Assembly: GCA_002307135.1 (NCBI GenBank)
Contig: DBTQ01000002.1
Span: forward strand, 160,921-224,920
Reading direction: 5' to 3'
DNA: 64,000 bases
Source: Bacteroidetes bacterium UBA1312
GTDB lineage: Bacteria; Bacteroidota; Bacteroidia; Chitinophagales; Chitinophagaceae
Made by a program: the position numbers and the translations under genes
The notes under the pieces: model-generated
Databases searched by the model: none
Told to the model about the DNA's origin: nothing
What the model saw: only the letters and a program-made list of their open reading frames with translations
Shown: piece by piece, positions 27,111-36,842 of the stretch
Numbering within the stretch: the stretch's first letter is position 1
Layout: each line of letters starts with the position of its first letter

Positions 27111-28301
27111 CTATTTATTTTCATCGTTGGTGAAAATAAATCTATATCGTTCTTCAAATTTACTCTTAAGAAAACGGTCTCGGGCAAATAAATATGCTCT
27201 ATTTCCAATCTCTTCCAATTGCTTCCTATCCGAATTCATTTCATAAATCAACTTAACAGCTTCATCGACGATCTTTTCTTCGTCATTCACTTCTTTAATA
27301 AGCAGACCAGTATCATGATGAACAACATAATCAGGAATACCATCAACTGCAGTTGACAACACAACTTTACCTCTTGCCATCATATCCATAACGACTATAG
27401 GCAAGCCTTCAAACGCAGAAGTAAGAATGAGTATATCTGACTGATTGTATATATCATACAAGAGGTTTTTATCACTTATATTTTCATAAACTTTTGCATG
27501 TTTCAATACAAATTCAGACAACAAATTTGTTACATCTCCAACAAACGTAAAATGAATATCCCCTGTATGCTTAATTATTTTCTCGGCAACCTGACTTATT
27601 AGATATACTCTTTTTTGAGGGGAACCTCTGCCAACAAATAAAATTCTTAAATCCTGGTGTACTTCGCTTTTATATTCCGGAATATCTACCCAATTATCAA
27701 TAAATATAAGTTTCTTTAAGTACTCTTTTGGGACATTGTTTTTAAGATACTGAGTTTCAATATCGCGTTTTAGCTTTGGAGTACTTGTGATGCGAGTATC
27801 AATATATTTTACAAATGCCTGATTATAATTGAGCCATGTATTCAAGTGAGACAATTCTATTGTTCTGGCACTCTTTTTTAAGTATGGTATTACTTTATAA
27901 AAGTAAATAGACTCACCTCCAAAAACGATTGGATCATCAGCATTATTTATCCATGTACTTAGGATGCCTCGGTATATAATATTGATAAAATAGAGCCATT
28001 TATTGTCAATTCTGTTTCTTAAATCAATTATGTTAGCATTTGGTAAATCAAAATGTTTGGCAAATGCGTTATTATTATATTTTTTGGAGAAAATGACCGC
28101 AGGTTTAGATGAAATAAAAAGCTCAAGAATATCTGCATTGACCTTCGTCGCACCTCCTATCCCATCAGAAGGAAAAAACAAAAATATTGGATTCTTTTTC
28201 TTCAAAGGAAATATCAAACCCAACAACTTTCCGAAAAATACAAACGGAGCGACAAGTATAAATTCTATATCTCTTTTTAAGCAAGCTTGTTTATAATTCA
28301 T
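27111..28301 (-). CDS. Glycosyltransferase family 4
   Basis: 396 residues of GT-B fold. The N-terminus has a hydrophobic segment (EFILVAPFVFFGKLLGLIFPL), then FFPSDGIGGATKVN (42-55), the acceptor loop. The donor half has LFVGRGSPQKR (221-231) and FEGLPIVVMDMMARG (297-311), with a Met-Asp variant of the usual EAM. It is the downstream partner of the SDR at 28298-28987, with a four-base overlap, so the two proteins are probably made in fixed ratio. It is convergent with the plus-strand operon. Confidence 0.83.
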   Translation of the reverse strand: MNYKQACLKRDIEFILVAPFVFFGKLLGLIFPLKKKNPIFLFFPSDGIGGATKVNADILELFISSKPAVIFSKKYNNNAFAKHFDLPNANIIDLRNRIDNKWLYFINIIYRGILSTWINNADDPIVFGGESIYFYKVIPYLKKSARTIELSHLNTWLNYNQAFVKYIDTRITSTPKLKRDIETQYLKNNVPKEYLKKLIFIDNWVDIPEYKSEVHQDLRILFVGRGSPQKRVYLISQVAEKIIKHTGDIHFTFVGDVTNLLSEFVLKHAKVYENISDKNLLYDIYNQSDILILTSAFEGLPIVVMDMMARGKVVLSTAVDGIPDYVVHHDTGLLIKEVNDEEKIVDEAVKLIYEMNSDRKQLEEIGNRAYLFARDRFLKSKFEERYRFIFTNDENK

Positions 28302-28987
28302 ATAGAATAGTATTTGCAGAGCAATTTGAGTATATAGTCATGCTCAAATTTTATGTCTAATTTATTTATTATGCTTTTGATATAATCGGTATTAACAGCA
28401 TAAGACATTCCTTTCTCAACAGCTACATATTTGCCCTTTTTGCTTAAATATTGTTCAATAACAGCAACGATTTCCGGTACGGGATAGGAATTGCTATTCG
28501 CAATGTTTATAATTTTATTGTGACATATTTTTTCCGCAAGCAATTCCTTAATAATAGCAACAACGTCATCCACATCAATCAGGTTTCTATTGGAGTTGTT
28601 CCATAATTCAAATTCCTGACCATTATTCAAACTATTAAATAAAAAATTCAATACTGTATATTTATTGGAACTATTACCAACAACGTTGGATAATCTGAAG
28701 ATACAGTAGTCTGGACAAGAGGACGATATTATTTGTTCAATCGCTAATTTATGTTGCACATACAGGCTTTCTGTCATTGATGGATCTTCAATACTCGTTG
28801 TACTGAAATAAAGAAATTTTTTATTCTGATTTTCCCGTATTGACTGCTTTACGAGATTTACTTCCCTATCAAATGCTTCTTTATCCCTGCATAACGAGTT
28901 AGAGACTCCGGAACAAAAAAACAGATAATTATCATCATGCCTAAATTCGGCAAATGCTTTTGCTATTAAACCATTTCCAATAACCAT
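28298..28987 (-). CDS. NAD-dependent epimerase/reductase-like SDR
   Basis: 229 residues. The protein opens directly with the dinucleotide loop VIGNGLIAKAF (2-12), so little precedes the first strand. LYFSTTSIEDP and Y-V-Q-H-K (in LYVQHKLAIEQI) give the Ser/Thr-Tyr-Lys catalytic set intact, unlike the SDR at 25009. FRLSNVVGN and NLIDVDDVVAII are typical of extended SDRs such as dTDP-4-dehydrorhamnose reductase and related sugar epimerases. It is shorter than usual (about 290), mainly at the C-terminal substrate domain. It likely makes or modifies a nucleotide sugar used by the coupled GT4. Confidence 0.7.
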   Translation of the reverse strand: MVIGNGLIAKAFAEFRHDDNYLFFCSGVSNSLCRDKEAFDREVNLVKQSIRENQNKKFLYFSTTSIEDPSMTESLYVQHKLAIEQIISSSCPDYCIFRLSNVVGNSSNKYTVLNFLFNSLNNGQEFELWNNSNRNLIDVDDVVAIIKELLAEKICHNKIINIANSNSYPVPEIVAVIEQYLSKKGKYVAVEKGMSYAVNTDYIKSIINKLDIKFEHDYILKLLCKYYSI

Positions 28988-29093
28988 AGTTCCAGACTTT
29001 GAATTTTAATGCTTGACCTGTTTGAAGAAAATTAACATTATCCTCTCGTCGCAAACAAACTAATATTACACTCTTCTAAAAAAACATAAATGT

Positions 29094-30008
29094 TCAATAC
29101 CACATTCTCCCTTCCACATTTTTGATATACTTAAGTGTTTGTTTGCTGACTGCGTGTCTTGTTTCGGTGCGTGGGATATTAATGATTTTGTTCCATCCGA
29201 CAAACCATAATCTCCAATTGAAAGAAGTCTTCTTCAAGAACTGGACAGACCACATCAACACTGTTGTCATAAAATACTTAAATGGTAAATATCGGTAAGC
29301 GACTTTGCTTTTATTAACCCAAAGCATTTGCATTTTTTCCGCATGAGGTGTACGGCCCAAGGGAGATTCATTATGAATAATTGTGACAGAATCATCATAA
29401 GCGATCCGATAACCTAGATCAAGAATCCGATAACCCAAATCATATTCTTCCATCCCATAAAAAAAATCGGTCGGATAAATCCCTGCCTGATCATATACCT
29501 CTTTGCGAATAGCATGTCCGCAACCTATATAATACGAGGTCAAAAAACGAGCCTTGCTTCGATATTTATCAATCTTTTTGTGGGGGAATGCCGTTGTTTG
29601 CAGCTCACCTGTACTACCATAAAATACTTTGAAACAAAAGACACCGACATTATGCTCTTTCGCGTAATCCGACGCAAAAAGCGATTCAATTTTGACTAAT
29701 GCATCCGACTCTTTAAAATAGGCATCATCGTCTATTGTAATCACAATTGGGGCTTTGGCTAAAGCCACCGCTTTATTTCTGCCACGTGCTACACCCAGGT
29801 TTTCATCACTATGTATATACTGGAATGGTAATGGCTGAGTTGCTATATAAGTGTTGACTTCGCTATAGCTAACAGCTGAATTGTTGTCAATGATAATGAC
29901 ACTTTCCAATAATCGTTCGGCATCTTTTTGTATCGCTATATTTTTCAATAGCAACAACACATCGTCAGGACGATTGTAGGTGATAATAATAATGGAGAGT
30001 GGCTTCAT
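29094..30008 (-). CDS. Glycosyltransferase family 2
   Basis: 304 residues of GT-A fold: IIIITYNRP (6-14), DNNS (41-44), DENLGVARGRN (68-78) and the metal site IDDDA (92-96), then GMEEYDLGYRI, the ED-type catalytic block. This pattern is common in rhamnosyltransferase-like GT2 enzymes. The C-terminus is basic with an amphipathic WSVQFLKK stretch. It lies 29 bases downstream of the cysteine desulfurase gene and may be read through from it, although the functions are unrelated. Confidence 0.87.
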   Translation of the reverse strand: MKPLSIIIITYNRPDDVLLLLKNIAIQKDAERLLESVIIIDNNSAVSYSEVNTYIATQPLPFQYIHSDENLGVARGRNKAVALAKAPIVITIDDDAYFKESDALVKIESLFASDYAKEHNVGVFCFKVFYGSTGELQTTAFPHKKIDKYRSKARFLTSYYIGCGHAIRKEVYDQAGIYPTDFFYGMEEYDLGYRILDLGYRIAYDDSVTIIHNESPLGRTPHAEKMQMLWVNKSKVAYRYLPFKYFMTTVLMWSVQFLKKTSFNWRLWFVGWNKIINIPRTETRHAVSKQTLKYIKNVEGRMWY

Positions 30009-30037
30009 TGGATTGGGGGAACGATACTGTACCTAAA

Positions 30038-31171
30038 CTACATCATTTCTTTCAATTGGTCGATTACTGCGTCTATCTCTTCTTTTGTATTGTGTTTACT
30101 GAAAGAAAAACGTATGGGCACCATATCCTGAGAGCGACCGTTGTACAATGCTTTAATGACATGACTTACAGAAGTAGTGCCGCTTGAACATGCACTACCA
30201 CCACTGACACAAATACCCGCCATATCTAAATTGAATAATAATAATTCAGACTTATCGGTTTTAGGGAAAGAAATATTCAATACGGTATAAAGGCTATTAC
30301 CCAAGGTGTCACCATTACTTGTAATATTATCAAAATTAGTTTGCAATTTATGGAGCATGTAGTGTTTCAATTCAAGTACATAAGTACTATCTGATTCCAT
30401 TTTGTCCATGGCTAATTCCAATGCTTTTGCGAAACCAACGATACCGTATAGATTTTCAGTACCCGCACGCATATTACGTTCCTGCGCGCCACCATTTATC
30501 ATTGGTGCTATTTGTATATTGGCATTGACATAAAGGATTCCCACCCCTTTCGGCCCATGAAATTTGTGTCCTGCTGCACTTGCAAAATGAACATTTAATT
30601 GAGAAAGATCTACGGGATAATGCCCAATTGTTTGTACCATATCACAATGGAAAATGGCATTGTGTTTTGCGCACAATGCGCCAACAGCTTTAACGTCCAG
30701 TAAGTTGCCTAATTCGTTATTCGCGTGCATTAATGTTACCAGCGTTTTTTCTTCGCTGTTGCGCAATAATTCTTCAAGATGAGCTAAGTCAACGTGACCC
30801 ATTCCATCCAGCTTAACAAAGCTAAGTTTTAGATTTTTTTCTTTGGCAAGTACTTCTGCACTATGCAATGTAGCATGATGCTCTATAGGTGAGGTAATAA
30901 TATGTTTACAACCTAAATCACGCACTGCGGCATTGATGGCTGTATTACTACTTTCCGTACCACCTGAAGTAAAAAATATTTCGCCCGGAGTAACGTGCAG
31001 TATTTTAGCCACCTGCTTACGAGCGTTCTCTATAGCCATTTTTGTTTCTCGCCCATAGGAATAAACTGAAGACGGATTACCGAACTTTTCGGTTAAATAA
31101 GGCATCATAGCGTCTAATACTTCTGGATCCAAAGATGTAGTAGCGGCATTATCGAAATAAATTCTTGTCAT
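30038..31171 (-). CDS. Cysteine desulfurase (NifS/IscS type)
   Basis: 377 residues, a class V PLP enzyme that takes sulfur from cysteine for Fe-S clusters and thio-modifications. IYFDNAATT (4-12), GNPSSVYSYGR, FTSGGTESSNTAI (68-80), the PLP Lys K203 in AAGHKFHGPKG, D177 and Q180 around the cofactor and the catalytic C328 in SGGSACSSGT are all present. The serine-rich loop with C328 followed by SS marks the IscS/NifS group rather than SufS. It could feed the Nfu protein encoded at 17911-18501. A degenerate -7 box lies upstream. Confidence 0.93.
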   Translation of the reverse strand: MTRIYFDNAATTSLDPEVLDAMMPYLTEKFGNPSSVYSYGRETKMAIENARKQVAKILHVTPGEIFFTSGGTESSNTAINAAVRDLGCKHIITSPIEHHATLHSAEVLAKEKNLKLSFVKLDGMGHVDLAHLEELLRNSEEKTLVTLMHANNELGNLLDVKAVGALCAKHNAIFHCDMVQTIGHYPVDLSQLNVHFASAAGHKFHGPKGVGILYVNANIQIAPMINGGAQERNMRAGTENLYGIVGFAKALELAMDKMESDSTYVLELKHYMLHKLQTNFDNITSNGDTLGNSLYTVLNISFPKTDKSELLLFNLDMAGICVSGGSACSSGTTSVSHVIKALYNGRSQDMVPIRFSFSKHNTKEEIDAVIDQLKEMM

Positions 31172-31220
31172 TGGTACGAAAAAAATAAGAGTGTAAAGTT
31201 AAGATTAAATGATGGATAGA

Positions 31221-34200
31221 CTACATGTTCCTTCTATATTGGCCACCTACCTCAAACAGAGCTTTAGTAATTTGACCTAGGGAACAATATTTAACCGCCT
31301 CCATCAATTCTTCAAATATATTTCCATTGTGTATTGCCACTTTCTGCAAACGTTCTAACACTGCTTCGCTATTACTTTCATTTTTCTTCCAAAGATTTTG
31401 GACATTAGCAATCTGGAATTCTTTTTCTTCAGTAGTGCTGCGTATAACCTCGGATGGAATTACTGTTGGCGAACCTTTCGAACTCAAAAATGTATTTACA
31501 CCTATAATCGGGAATTCACCTGTATGTTTCAAGGTTTCGTAATAGAGGCTTTCTTCTTGGATTTTACCACGTTGGTACATGGTTTCCATAGCACCCAACA
31601 CGCCACCACGTTCTGTGATACGATCAAATTCTGCATATACAGCCTCTTCCACAAGGTCAGTTAACTCTTCAATGATAAAAGATCCCTGCAATGGATTTTC
31701 GTTTTTAGCAAGTCCTAATTCTTTATTAATGATTAACTGAATTGCCATTGCACGACGGACGCTTTCTTCGGTTGGCGTAGTGATTGCCTCATCATAAGCA
31801 TTGGTGTGCAATGAATTACAATTGTCGTAGATAGCATATAAAGCCTGCAACGTTGTTCGGATATCATTAAAGTCAATTTCTTGTGCATGTAGCGAGCGTC
31901 CTGATGTTTGAATATGGTATTTCAACATTTGAGAACGTTCATTACCTCCATATTTCAATTTCATTGCTTTCGACCATATACGACGCGCTACACGACCAAT
32001 AACACTATATTCCGGATCTACCCCATTACTAAAGAAGAAGGATAAGTTCGGTGCAAAGTCATCGATATGCATTCCTCTACTTAAGTAGTATTCTACAAAA
32101 GTAAATCCGTTAGAAATGGTAAAAGCCAATTGCGAAATGGGGTTGGCACCAGCTTCAGCAATATGATAGCCAGAGATAGAAACGGAATAGAAGTTACGAA
32201 TACCTTTATCAATAAAATATTGCTGCACATCGCCCATGACACGGAGCGAAAATTCAGTAGAAAAGATGCAAGTATTCTGCGCTTGATCTTCTTTTAAAAT
32301 ATCTGCCTGCACGGTTCCTCGAACAGCTTTCAGTGTGTCTATTTTTATTTTTTGATAAACATCCCCCGGTAATACCTGATCACCGGTTACACCCAAAAGC
32401 ATCAAACCTAAACCATCATTGCCTTCAGGTAAAACGCCTAAACCTTCAGCAATTGGTTTGCCCATACCAACAGATGAGCTATATACTGGACGAGGTAAGC
32501 CTTTGTCTTTATATATAGCATCAATTTTAGCATTCACCTCGTCTTCCAAACCATTTGCTTTAATATACAATTCGCATTGCTGGTCAATTGCAGCATTCAT
32601 AAAGAAGGCTGTAATGGTAGGTGCAGGTCCATTAATAGTCATCGACACCGATGTTTTAGGATCGGCAAGATTAAAACCACTATATAATTTTTTCGCATCA
32701 TCGAGCGAAGGAACACTTACACCTGAATTACCAATTTTACCATAAATATCAGGACGATGTTCCGGATCTTGCCCATAAAGTGTAACACTATCAAATGCTG
32801 TACTTAAGCGCGCCGCCGGTAAACCTTTACTCACATAATGGAAACGTTTGTTAGTTCGCTCTGGACCACCTTCACCGGCAAACATGCGCGCAGGATCCTC
32901 TCCTTCACGCTTGAAAGGGTAAATACCTGCTGCGTAAGGGAATTCACCGGGGAAATTTTCCATTAACGCCCACTTCAATATTTCACCCCAAGCTTCAAAC
33001 TTAGGTACTGCTACTTTGGGTATTTGTGAATGTGATAGTGATTCTGTGTGCGTTTTAATTTTTATCTCTTTATCACGCACTTTAAATACATAATATTCAT
33101 CCTGATAGTGGCGCTTTTTTGTCTCCCAGTTTTGCAACAATAATAAATTCTTGGGGTCTATTTCCAATGTGATTTTTGCATACAATTCTTCAAGCTCTTT
33201 AATCAATCTATCTTTATCTTCCACCGCTATAGCCTGTAAGGTTTCAATTGTCTTACGAATGCCAAACAATTTTTGTGCAATATCAGATTGCTCTTTTGCA
33301 CGCTTATCATATCCACGGTTATTTTCAGAAATTTCACTCAGATAGCGGGTTCTGGCAGGTGGAATAATATAAATTTTCTCACTTAACTCTTCACTTGGAT
33401 GAAAATCTGATTTTAAATCCGCACCAGTTTTAGCGACAATAACGTCCATCAATGCGCGGTACAAAGTATTTGTGCCGGGATCATTGAATTGAGAAGCAAT
33501 AGACCCGAAGACAGGCATGCTTTCTGAATCTTTATCAAATAATTTATGATTGCGTTGAAATTGCTTTTTCACATCGCGCAATGCATCTAATGCGCCACGC
33601 TTATCAAATTTATTGACCGCTACAATATCAGCGAAATCAAGCATATCTATCTTCTCCAATTGCGTAGCAGCACCATATTCAGGAGTCATAACATACATAC
33701 TCAAATCACAATAGTCCGTAATTTGAGTGTCGCTTTGTCCAATACCTGAGGTTTCTAAAATGATTAAATCGAACTGTGCCGCTTTTAAAATATTGACTGC
33801 ATCGTGTATGTATTTTGAAACAGCCAAATTGCTTTGTCGGGTTGCCATAGAGCGCATATATACCCGCGGATTACGAATGGCGTTCATTCGGATACGGTCG
33901 CCTAACAATGCCCCTCCTGTCTTACGCTTAGAGGGATCCACAGATATAATGCCAATCGTTTTGTCTTTAAAATCCAACAGATAGCGGCGTACGATTTCAT
34001 CGACTAAAGAGCTTTTTCCAGATCCTCCTGTACCCGTAATGCCCAATATTGGTGTTTTACTGTCTTTAGCTTGTTGCGCTACATTTTTCAACATCGCTTG
34101 CGTTTCTGGCAACTCTGAAAAATTTTCAGCAGCAGAGATAAGCTTGGCTATTGATTTTGCGTCTTTGTCTGTCAAATGACCCACTTCGCCATTAAGAAGA

Positions 34201-34634
34201 TTGCCGGTAGGAAAATCACTTTTTTGCAAAAGATCTATAATCATCCCTTCCAAGCCCATAGAACGACCATCGTCAGGCGAATAAATCTTAGTAATACCGT
34301 AGTTATGCAATTCTTCTATTTCAGTAGGCAATATCACTCCACCACCACCAGCGAATATTTTAATATGTCCACAACCACGTTCTTTCAGCAAGTCGTACAT
34401 GTATTTTAAATACTCCACATGCCCACCTTGATATGAGGTCATCGCAATGGCATTAGCATCTTCCTGAATAGCACAATCAACCACATCAAGCACACTCCTA
34501 TCATGACCAAGATGAATCACTTCTGCACCATTGGCTTGCATAATCCGGCGCATGATATTGATAGCTGCATCGTGCCCATCAAATAAAGATGCTGCGGTAA
34601 CAATGCGAATTTTATTATTGGGTGTAAAAGACAT
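31221..34634 (-). CDS. icmF: Fused isobutyryl-CoA mutase (B12-domain, G-protein chaperone, mutase)
   Basis: About 1140 residues. The N-terminal adenosylcobalamin domain has DGHDAA with the cobalt-ligating His near 24 and SYQGGHVEY. The middle is a MeaB-like GTPase with Walker A GTGGSGKSS and VNKFDKRGA. The C-terminal mutase has YPFKREGEDPARMFAGEG and RLSTAFDSVTLYGQDP, wording typical of IcmF rather than methylmalonyl-CoA mutase. The enzyme interconverts isobutyryl- and butyryl-CoA, with the GTPase loading and protecting B12. The frame allows a start at 34643 (MPAM...), nine bases further; both are close to the promoter at 34703-34710. The gene stands alone with no acyl-CoA genes next to it. 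Confidence 0.92.
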   Translation of the reverse strand: MSFTPNNKIRIVTAASLFDGHDAAINIMRRIMQANGAEVIHLGHDRSVLDVVDCAIQEDANAIAMTSYQGGHVEYLKYMYDLLKERGCGHIKIFAGGGGVILPTEIEELHNYGITKIYSPDDGRSMGLEGMIIDLLQKSDFPTGNLLNGEVGHLTDKDAKSIAKLISAAENFSELPETQAMLKNVAQQAKDSKTPILGITGTGGSGKSSLVDEIVRRYLLDFKDKTIGIISVDPSKRKTGGALLGDRIRMNAIRNPRVYMRSMATRQSNLAVSKYIHDAVNILKAAQFDLIILETSGIGQSDTQITDYCDLSMYVMTPEYGAATQLEKIDMLDFADIVAVNKFDKRGALDALRDVKKQFQRNHKLFDKDSESMPVFGSIASQFNDPGTNTLYRALMDVIVAKTGADLKSDFHPSEELSEKIYIIPPARTRYLSEISENNRGYDKRAKEQSDIAQKLFGIRKTIETLQAIAVEDKDRLIKELEELYAKITLEIDPKNLLLLQNWETKKRHYQDEYYVFKVRDKEIKIKTHTESLSHSQIPKVAVPKFEAWGEILKWALMENFPGEFPYAAGIYPFKREGEDPARMFAGEGGPERTNKRFHYVSKGLPAARLSTAFDSVTLYGQDPEHRPDIYGKIGNSGVSVPSLDDAKKLYSGFNLADPKTSVSMTINGPAPTITAFFMNAAIDQQCELYIKANGLEDEVNAKIDAIYKDKGLPRPVYSSSVGMGKPIAEGLGVLPEGNDGLGLMLLGVTGDQVLPGDVYQKIKIDTLKAVRGTVQADILKEDQAQNTCIFSTEFSLRVMGDVQQYFIDKGIRNFYSVSISGYHIAEAGANPISQLAFTISNGFTFVEYYLSRGMHIDDFAPNLSFFFSNGVDPEYSVIGRVARRIWSKAMKLKYGGNERSQMLKYHIQTSGRSLHAQEIDFNDIRTTLQALYAIYDNCNSLHTNAYDEAITTPTEESVRRAMAIQLIINKELGLAKNENPLQGSFIIEELTDLVEEAVYAEFDRITERGGVLGAMETMYQRGKIQEESLYYETLKHTGEFPIIGVNTFLSSKGSPTVIPSEVIRSTTEEKEFQIANVQNLWKKNESNSEAVLERLQKVAIHNGNIFEELMEAVKYCSLGQITKALFEVGGQYRRNM

Positions 34635-34702
34635 AGCTGGCATTTATAAAAAATAATTTAGATTATCAAAACAATTATTCTTGATAAGTATTTTTCAGGT
34701 TG

Positions 34703-34710
34703 CAAAGTTA
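34703..34710 (-). promoter_or_regulatory. -7 box TAACTTTG of icmF
   Basis: Perfect TAnnTTTG match on the minus strand, about 60-70 bases before the start codon. Confidence 0.45.
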
Positions 34711-34812
34711 CATAATTAAAGGAAAAATAAAGGCCAGCACATTATTTGCCCACCATTTGAGGTCAATCAATAGCAAAGGTAAATTGTGGGACATATACCT
34801 CTATTTATTCAG

Positions 34813-34820
34813 TACCTTCG
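34813..34820 (+). promoter_or_regulatory. -7 box TACCTTCG of recR
   Basis: TAnnTTCG variant, 27 bases before the ATG at 34848. Confidence 0.4.
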
Positions 34821-34847
34821 TCTTTAATTTATTGTGCTCCCTCGTTT

Positions 34848-35477
34848 ATGATTTTTTCCTCAAGGCTTATTGAAGATGCAGTTGCCGAATTCTCCAAATT
34901 ACCAGGCATTGGCAAAAAAACTGCATTGAGAATGGTGCTTCACTTATTACGTGCAGATGATACTAATGTAGATGGCTTTACACAAGCTATTTCGCAAATG
35001 AAACATGGTGTTACTTTCTGTGAACAATGCCACAATGTTGCAGATACTAAAATTTGTGCTATTTGCGTCAATACTTCACGCGATCGTAGCCAGATCTGCA
35101 TTGTAGAAAATATACGGGACGTAATAGCCATAGAAACAACACAACAATTCAACGGACTCTATCATGTATTAGGTGGTATTCTTTCGCCGCTGGACGGCAT
35201 AGGACCCGACCAGTTGAATGTCTATTCTTTGCAACAACGTGTAAAAAATAATGCTGAAATAAAAGAAATTATTATGGCGCTCAGCCCAACATTGGAAGGC
35301 GACACCACAGTCTATTTTATATCAAAGCAACTGAGCGGATTGCCTGTGAAAATAACAGCCATCGCCAGAGGTATTTCTTTTGGTGGAGAGCTAGAATATG
35401 CAGATGAGATGACACTTGCAAGATCTATTGCCAAACGCCTGCCTATCGACAATTATGTCAATGTCTCCGGTATATAG
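34848..35477 (+). CDS. recR: Recombination mediator protein RecR
   Basis: 209 residues, the usual length. Helix-hairpin-helix SKLPGIGKKTALRM (16-29), the zinc finger C58, C61, C70, C73 (FCEQCHNV and ICAIC), the Toprim domain with CIVENIRDV (84-92) and YHVLGG, and the C-terminal TVYFISKQL and ITAIARGI are all in order. RecR with RecO/RecF loads RecA at single-strand gaps. It has its own -7 box and a strong terminator and is monocistronic here. Confidence 0.96.
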   Translation: MIFSSRLIEDAVAEFSKLPGIGKKTALRMVLHLLRADDTNVDGFTQAISQMKHGVTFCEQCHNVADTKICAICVNTSRDRSQICIVENIRDVIAIETTQQFNGLYHVLGGILSPLDGIGPDQLNVYSLQQRVKNNAEIKEIIMALSPTLEGDTTVYFISKQLSGLPVKITAIARGISFGGELEYADEMTLARSIAKRLPIDNYVNVSGI

Positions 35478-35503
35478 TTGTACTAATGATTTCATTACTA
35501 TAG

Positions 35504-35548
35504 TATTTATAAAAAACGCCTGGAATATCCGGGCGTTTTTTATAAATA
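35504..35548. terminator. Bidirectional terminator between recR and hmgA
   Basis: A 20-base stem (35504-35523 with 35529-35548, one G-T pair) with a five-base loop, an A run before and a T run after. It serves both convergent genes. Confidence 0.88.
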
Positions 35549-35557
35549 CGAAAAGGA

Positions 35558-36715
35558 CTATTCCATCCAACTATTAATATAACGTTCGTCTTCGATTCCC
35601 TTTGCCGCATCGGTCATCATCAATGGATGAAAGGTATCAACCATCACAGCCAATTCTTTAGTTTCTTTAGCGCCTATGCTTTTCTCTACCGTGCCTGGAT
35701 GTGGCCCATGCGGGATACCTCCGGGGTGCAGTGTAATCATACCTCGCGTTACATGTTTTCTGCTCATAAAGTCGCCATCTACATAATACAACACTTCATC
35801 ACTATCGATATTACTATGGTGATATGGTGCCGGTATGGATAATGGATGATAGTCGTACAACCGTGGTACAAAAGAACAAATGACAAAGTTGTTTGCATCA
35901 AATGTTTGGTGCACCGGTGGTGGCTGGTGCACACGCCCTGTAATTGGTTCGAAATCATGAATACTAAAGGCATAAGGATATTCACAACCATCCCAGCCAA
36001 TAACATCAAAAGGATGATTGGCGTACCAAAAATCATACATCAGTCCTTTCTTTTTTATTTTTATTAAAAACTCACCCTTTTCGTCAAACGTTTCCAAATT
36101 GCTTGGTTTACGTAAATCTCTTTCGCAGAACGGCGCATTTTCTAACAACTGGCCATATTTACTCAAGTATCTTTTAGGAAAAGTAATCGGGCTAAATGAG
36201 TCTACTATAAACAATCGATTTTTATCCGTATCAAAACTTAATTGGTAGATCGTTCCGCGAGGTATCACCAAATAATCGCCGTAGCTAAATGTGATACTAC
36301 CATATTGTGTTTTCAAAATGCCTGTCCCTTCATGCACAAATAGTACTTCATCTGCATCTGCATTTTTATAAAAGAAATCCATCATGCTCTCCATTGGCGC
36401 AGCTAAGGATATATGTACATCATTGTTGAACAAAATTACTTTACGGCTGTCTAAATAATTTTTAGCTGGGTCAACATTAAAGCCTTCATAGCTACGGTGC
36501 TTGAGTATATTATCTGTTGCCTGCTTAGGACTAACATCTATAGGCTCTGCAACTCTTATAATTTGGGTTGGCGGATTGATATGGTACAACAACGATGAGT
36601 TAGAAGAGAAACCTTCAGTACTAAATAATTGTTCTGCATACAAGCCTCCATCCGGTTTGCGAAATTGAGTATGGCGTTTATGAGGAATTTTACCAAGGCT
36701 ATAATAGTGTGGCAT
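35558..36715 (-). CDS. hmgA: Homogentisate 1,2-dioxygenase
   Basis: 385 residues. The enzyme opens homogentisate to maleylacetoacetate in tyrosine and phenylalanine breakdown, using Fe(II). IPHKRHTQFRKPDGGLYAEQL near the start, the N-terminal cupin FVHEGTGIL (126-134), and the C-terminal cupin PYHHSNIDSDE (297-307) with HPGGIPHGPHPG (330-341) are typical. Likely iron ligands are H299 or H300, E307 and H336. It is shorter than the human and Pseudomonas enzymes (about 440), as in other Bacteroidota. Neither fumarylacetoacetase nor 4-hydroxyphenylpyruvate dioxygenase is in the window. It has a full promoter at 36741-36771. Confidence 0.9.
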   Translation of the reverse strand: MPHYYSLGKIPHKRHTQFRKPDGGLYAEQLFSTEGFSSNSSLLYHINPPTQIIRVAEPIDVSPKQATDNILKHRSYEGFNVDPAKNYLDSRKVILFNNDVHISLAAPMESMMDFFYKNADADEVLFVHEGTGILKTQYGSITFSYGDYLVIPRGTIYQLSFDTDKNRLFIVDSFSPITFPKRYLSKYGQLLENAPFCERDLRKPSNLETFDEKGEFLIKIKKKGLMYDFWYANHPFDVIGWDGCEYPYAFSIHDFEPITGRVHQPPPVHQTFDANNFVICSFVPRLYDYHPLSIPAPYHHSNIDSDEVLYYVDGDFMSRKHVTRGMITLHPGGIPHGPHPGTVEKSIGAKETKELAVMVDTFHPLMMTDAAKGIEDERYINSWME

Positions 36716-36740
36716 AAAAGGTATCTTATTTAGGAATATT

Positions 36741-36771
36741 CAAAATTACACAGAATTGCAGGTGTCTCCAA
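36741..36771 (-). promoter_or_regulatory. Promoter of hmgA
   Basis: On the minus strand TTG (36769-36771), 20 bases, then TAATTTTG (36741-36748), 25 bases before the ATG at 36715. Confidence 0.55.
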
Positions 36772-36787
36772 TAATTTTTGTCATAAA

Positions 36788-36817
36788 AATAGCCCAAGAA
36801 TGAATCCATGGGCTATT
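36788..36817 (-). terminator. Terminator of lepA
   Basis: A nine-base stem (36788-36796 with 36809-36817) and 12-base loop, followed on the minus strand by a T run. It lies just downstream of the lepA stop. Confidence 0.7.
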
Positions 36818-36842
36818 CTTAAATGAAAATATATTTAACAAC

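Noticed and set aside
32419..32745. 108-codon plus-strand open frame inside icmF
   Set aside because: Antisense shadow of a well-conserved mutase region, with no promoter or domain of its own.
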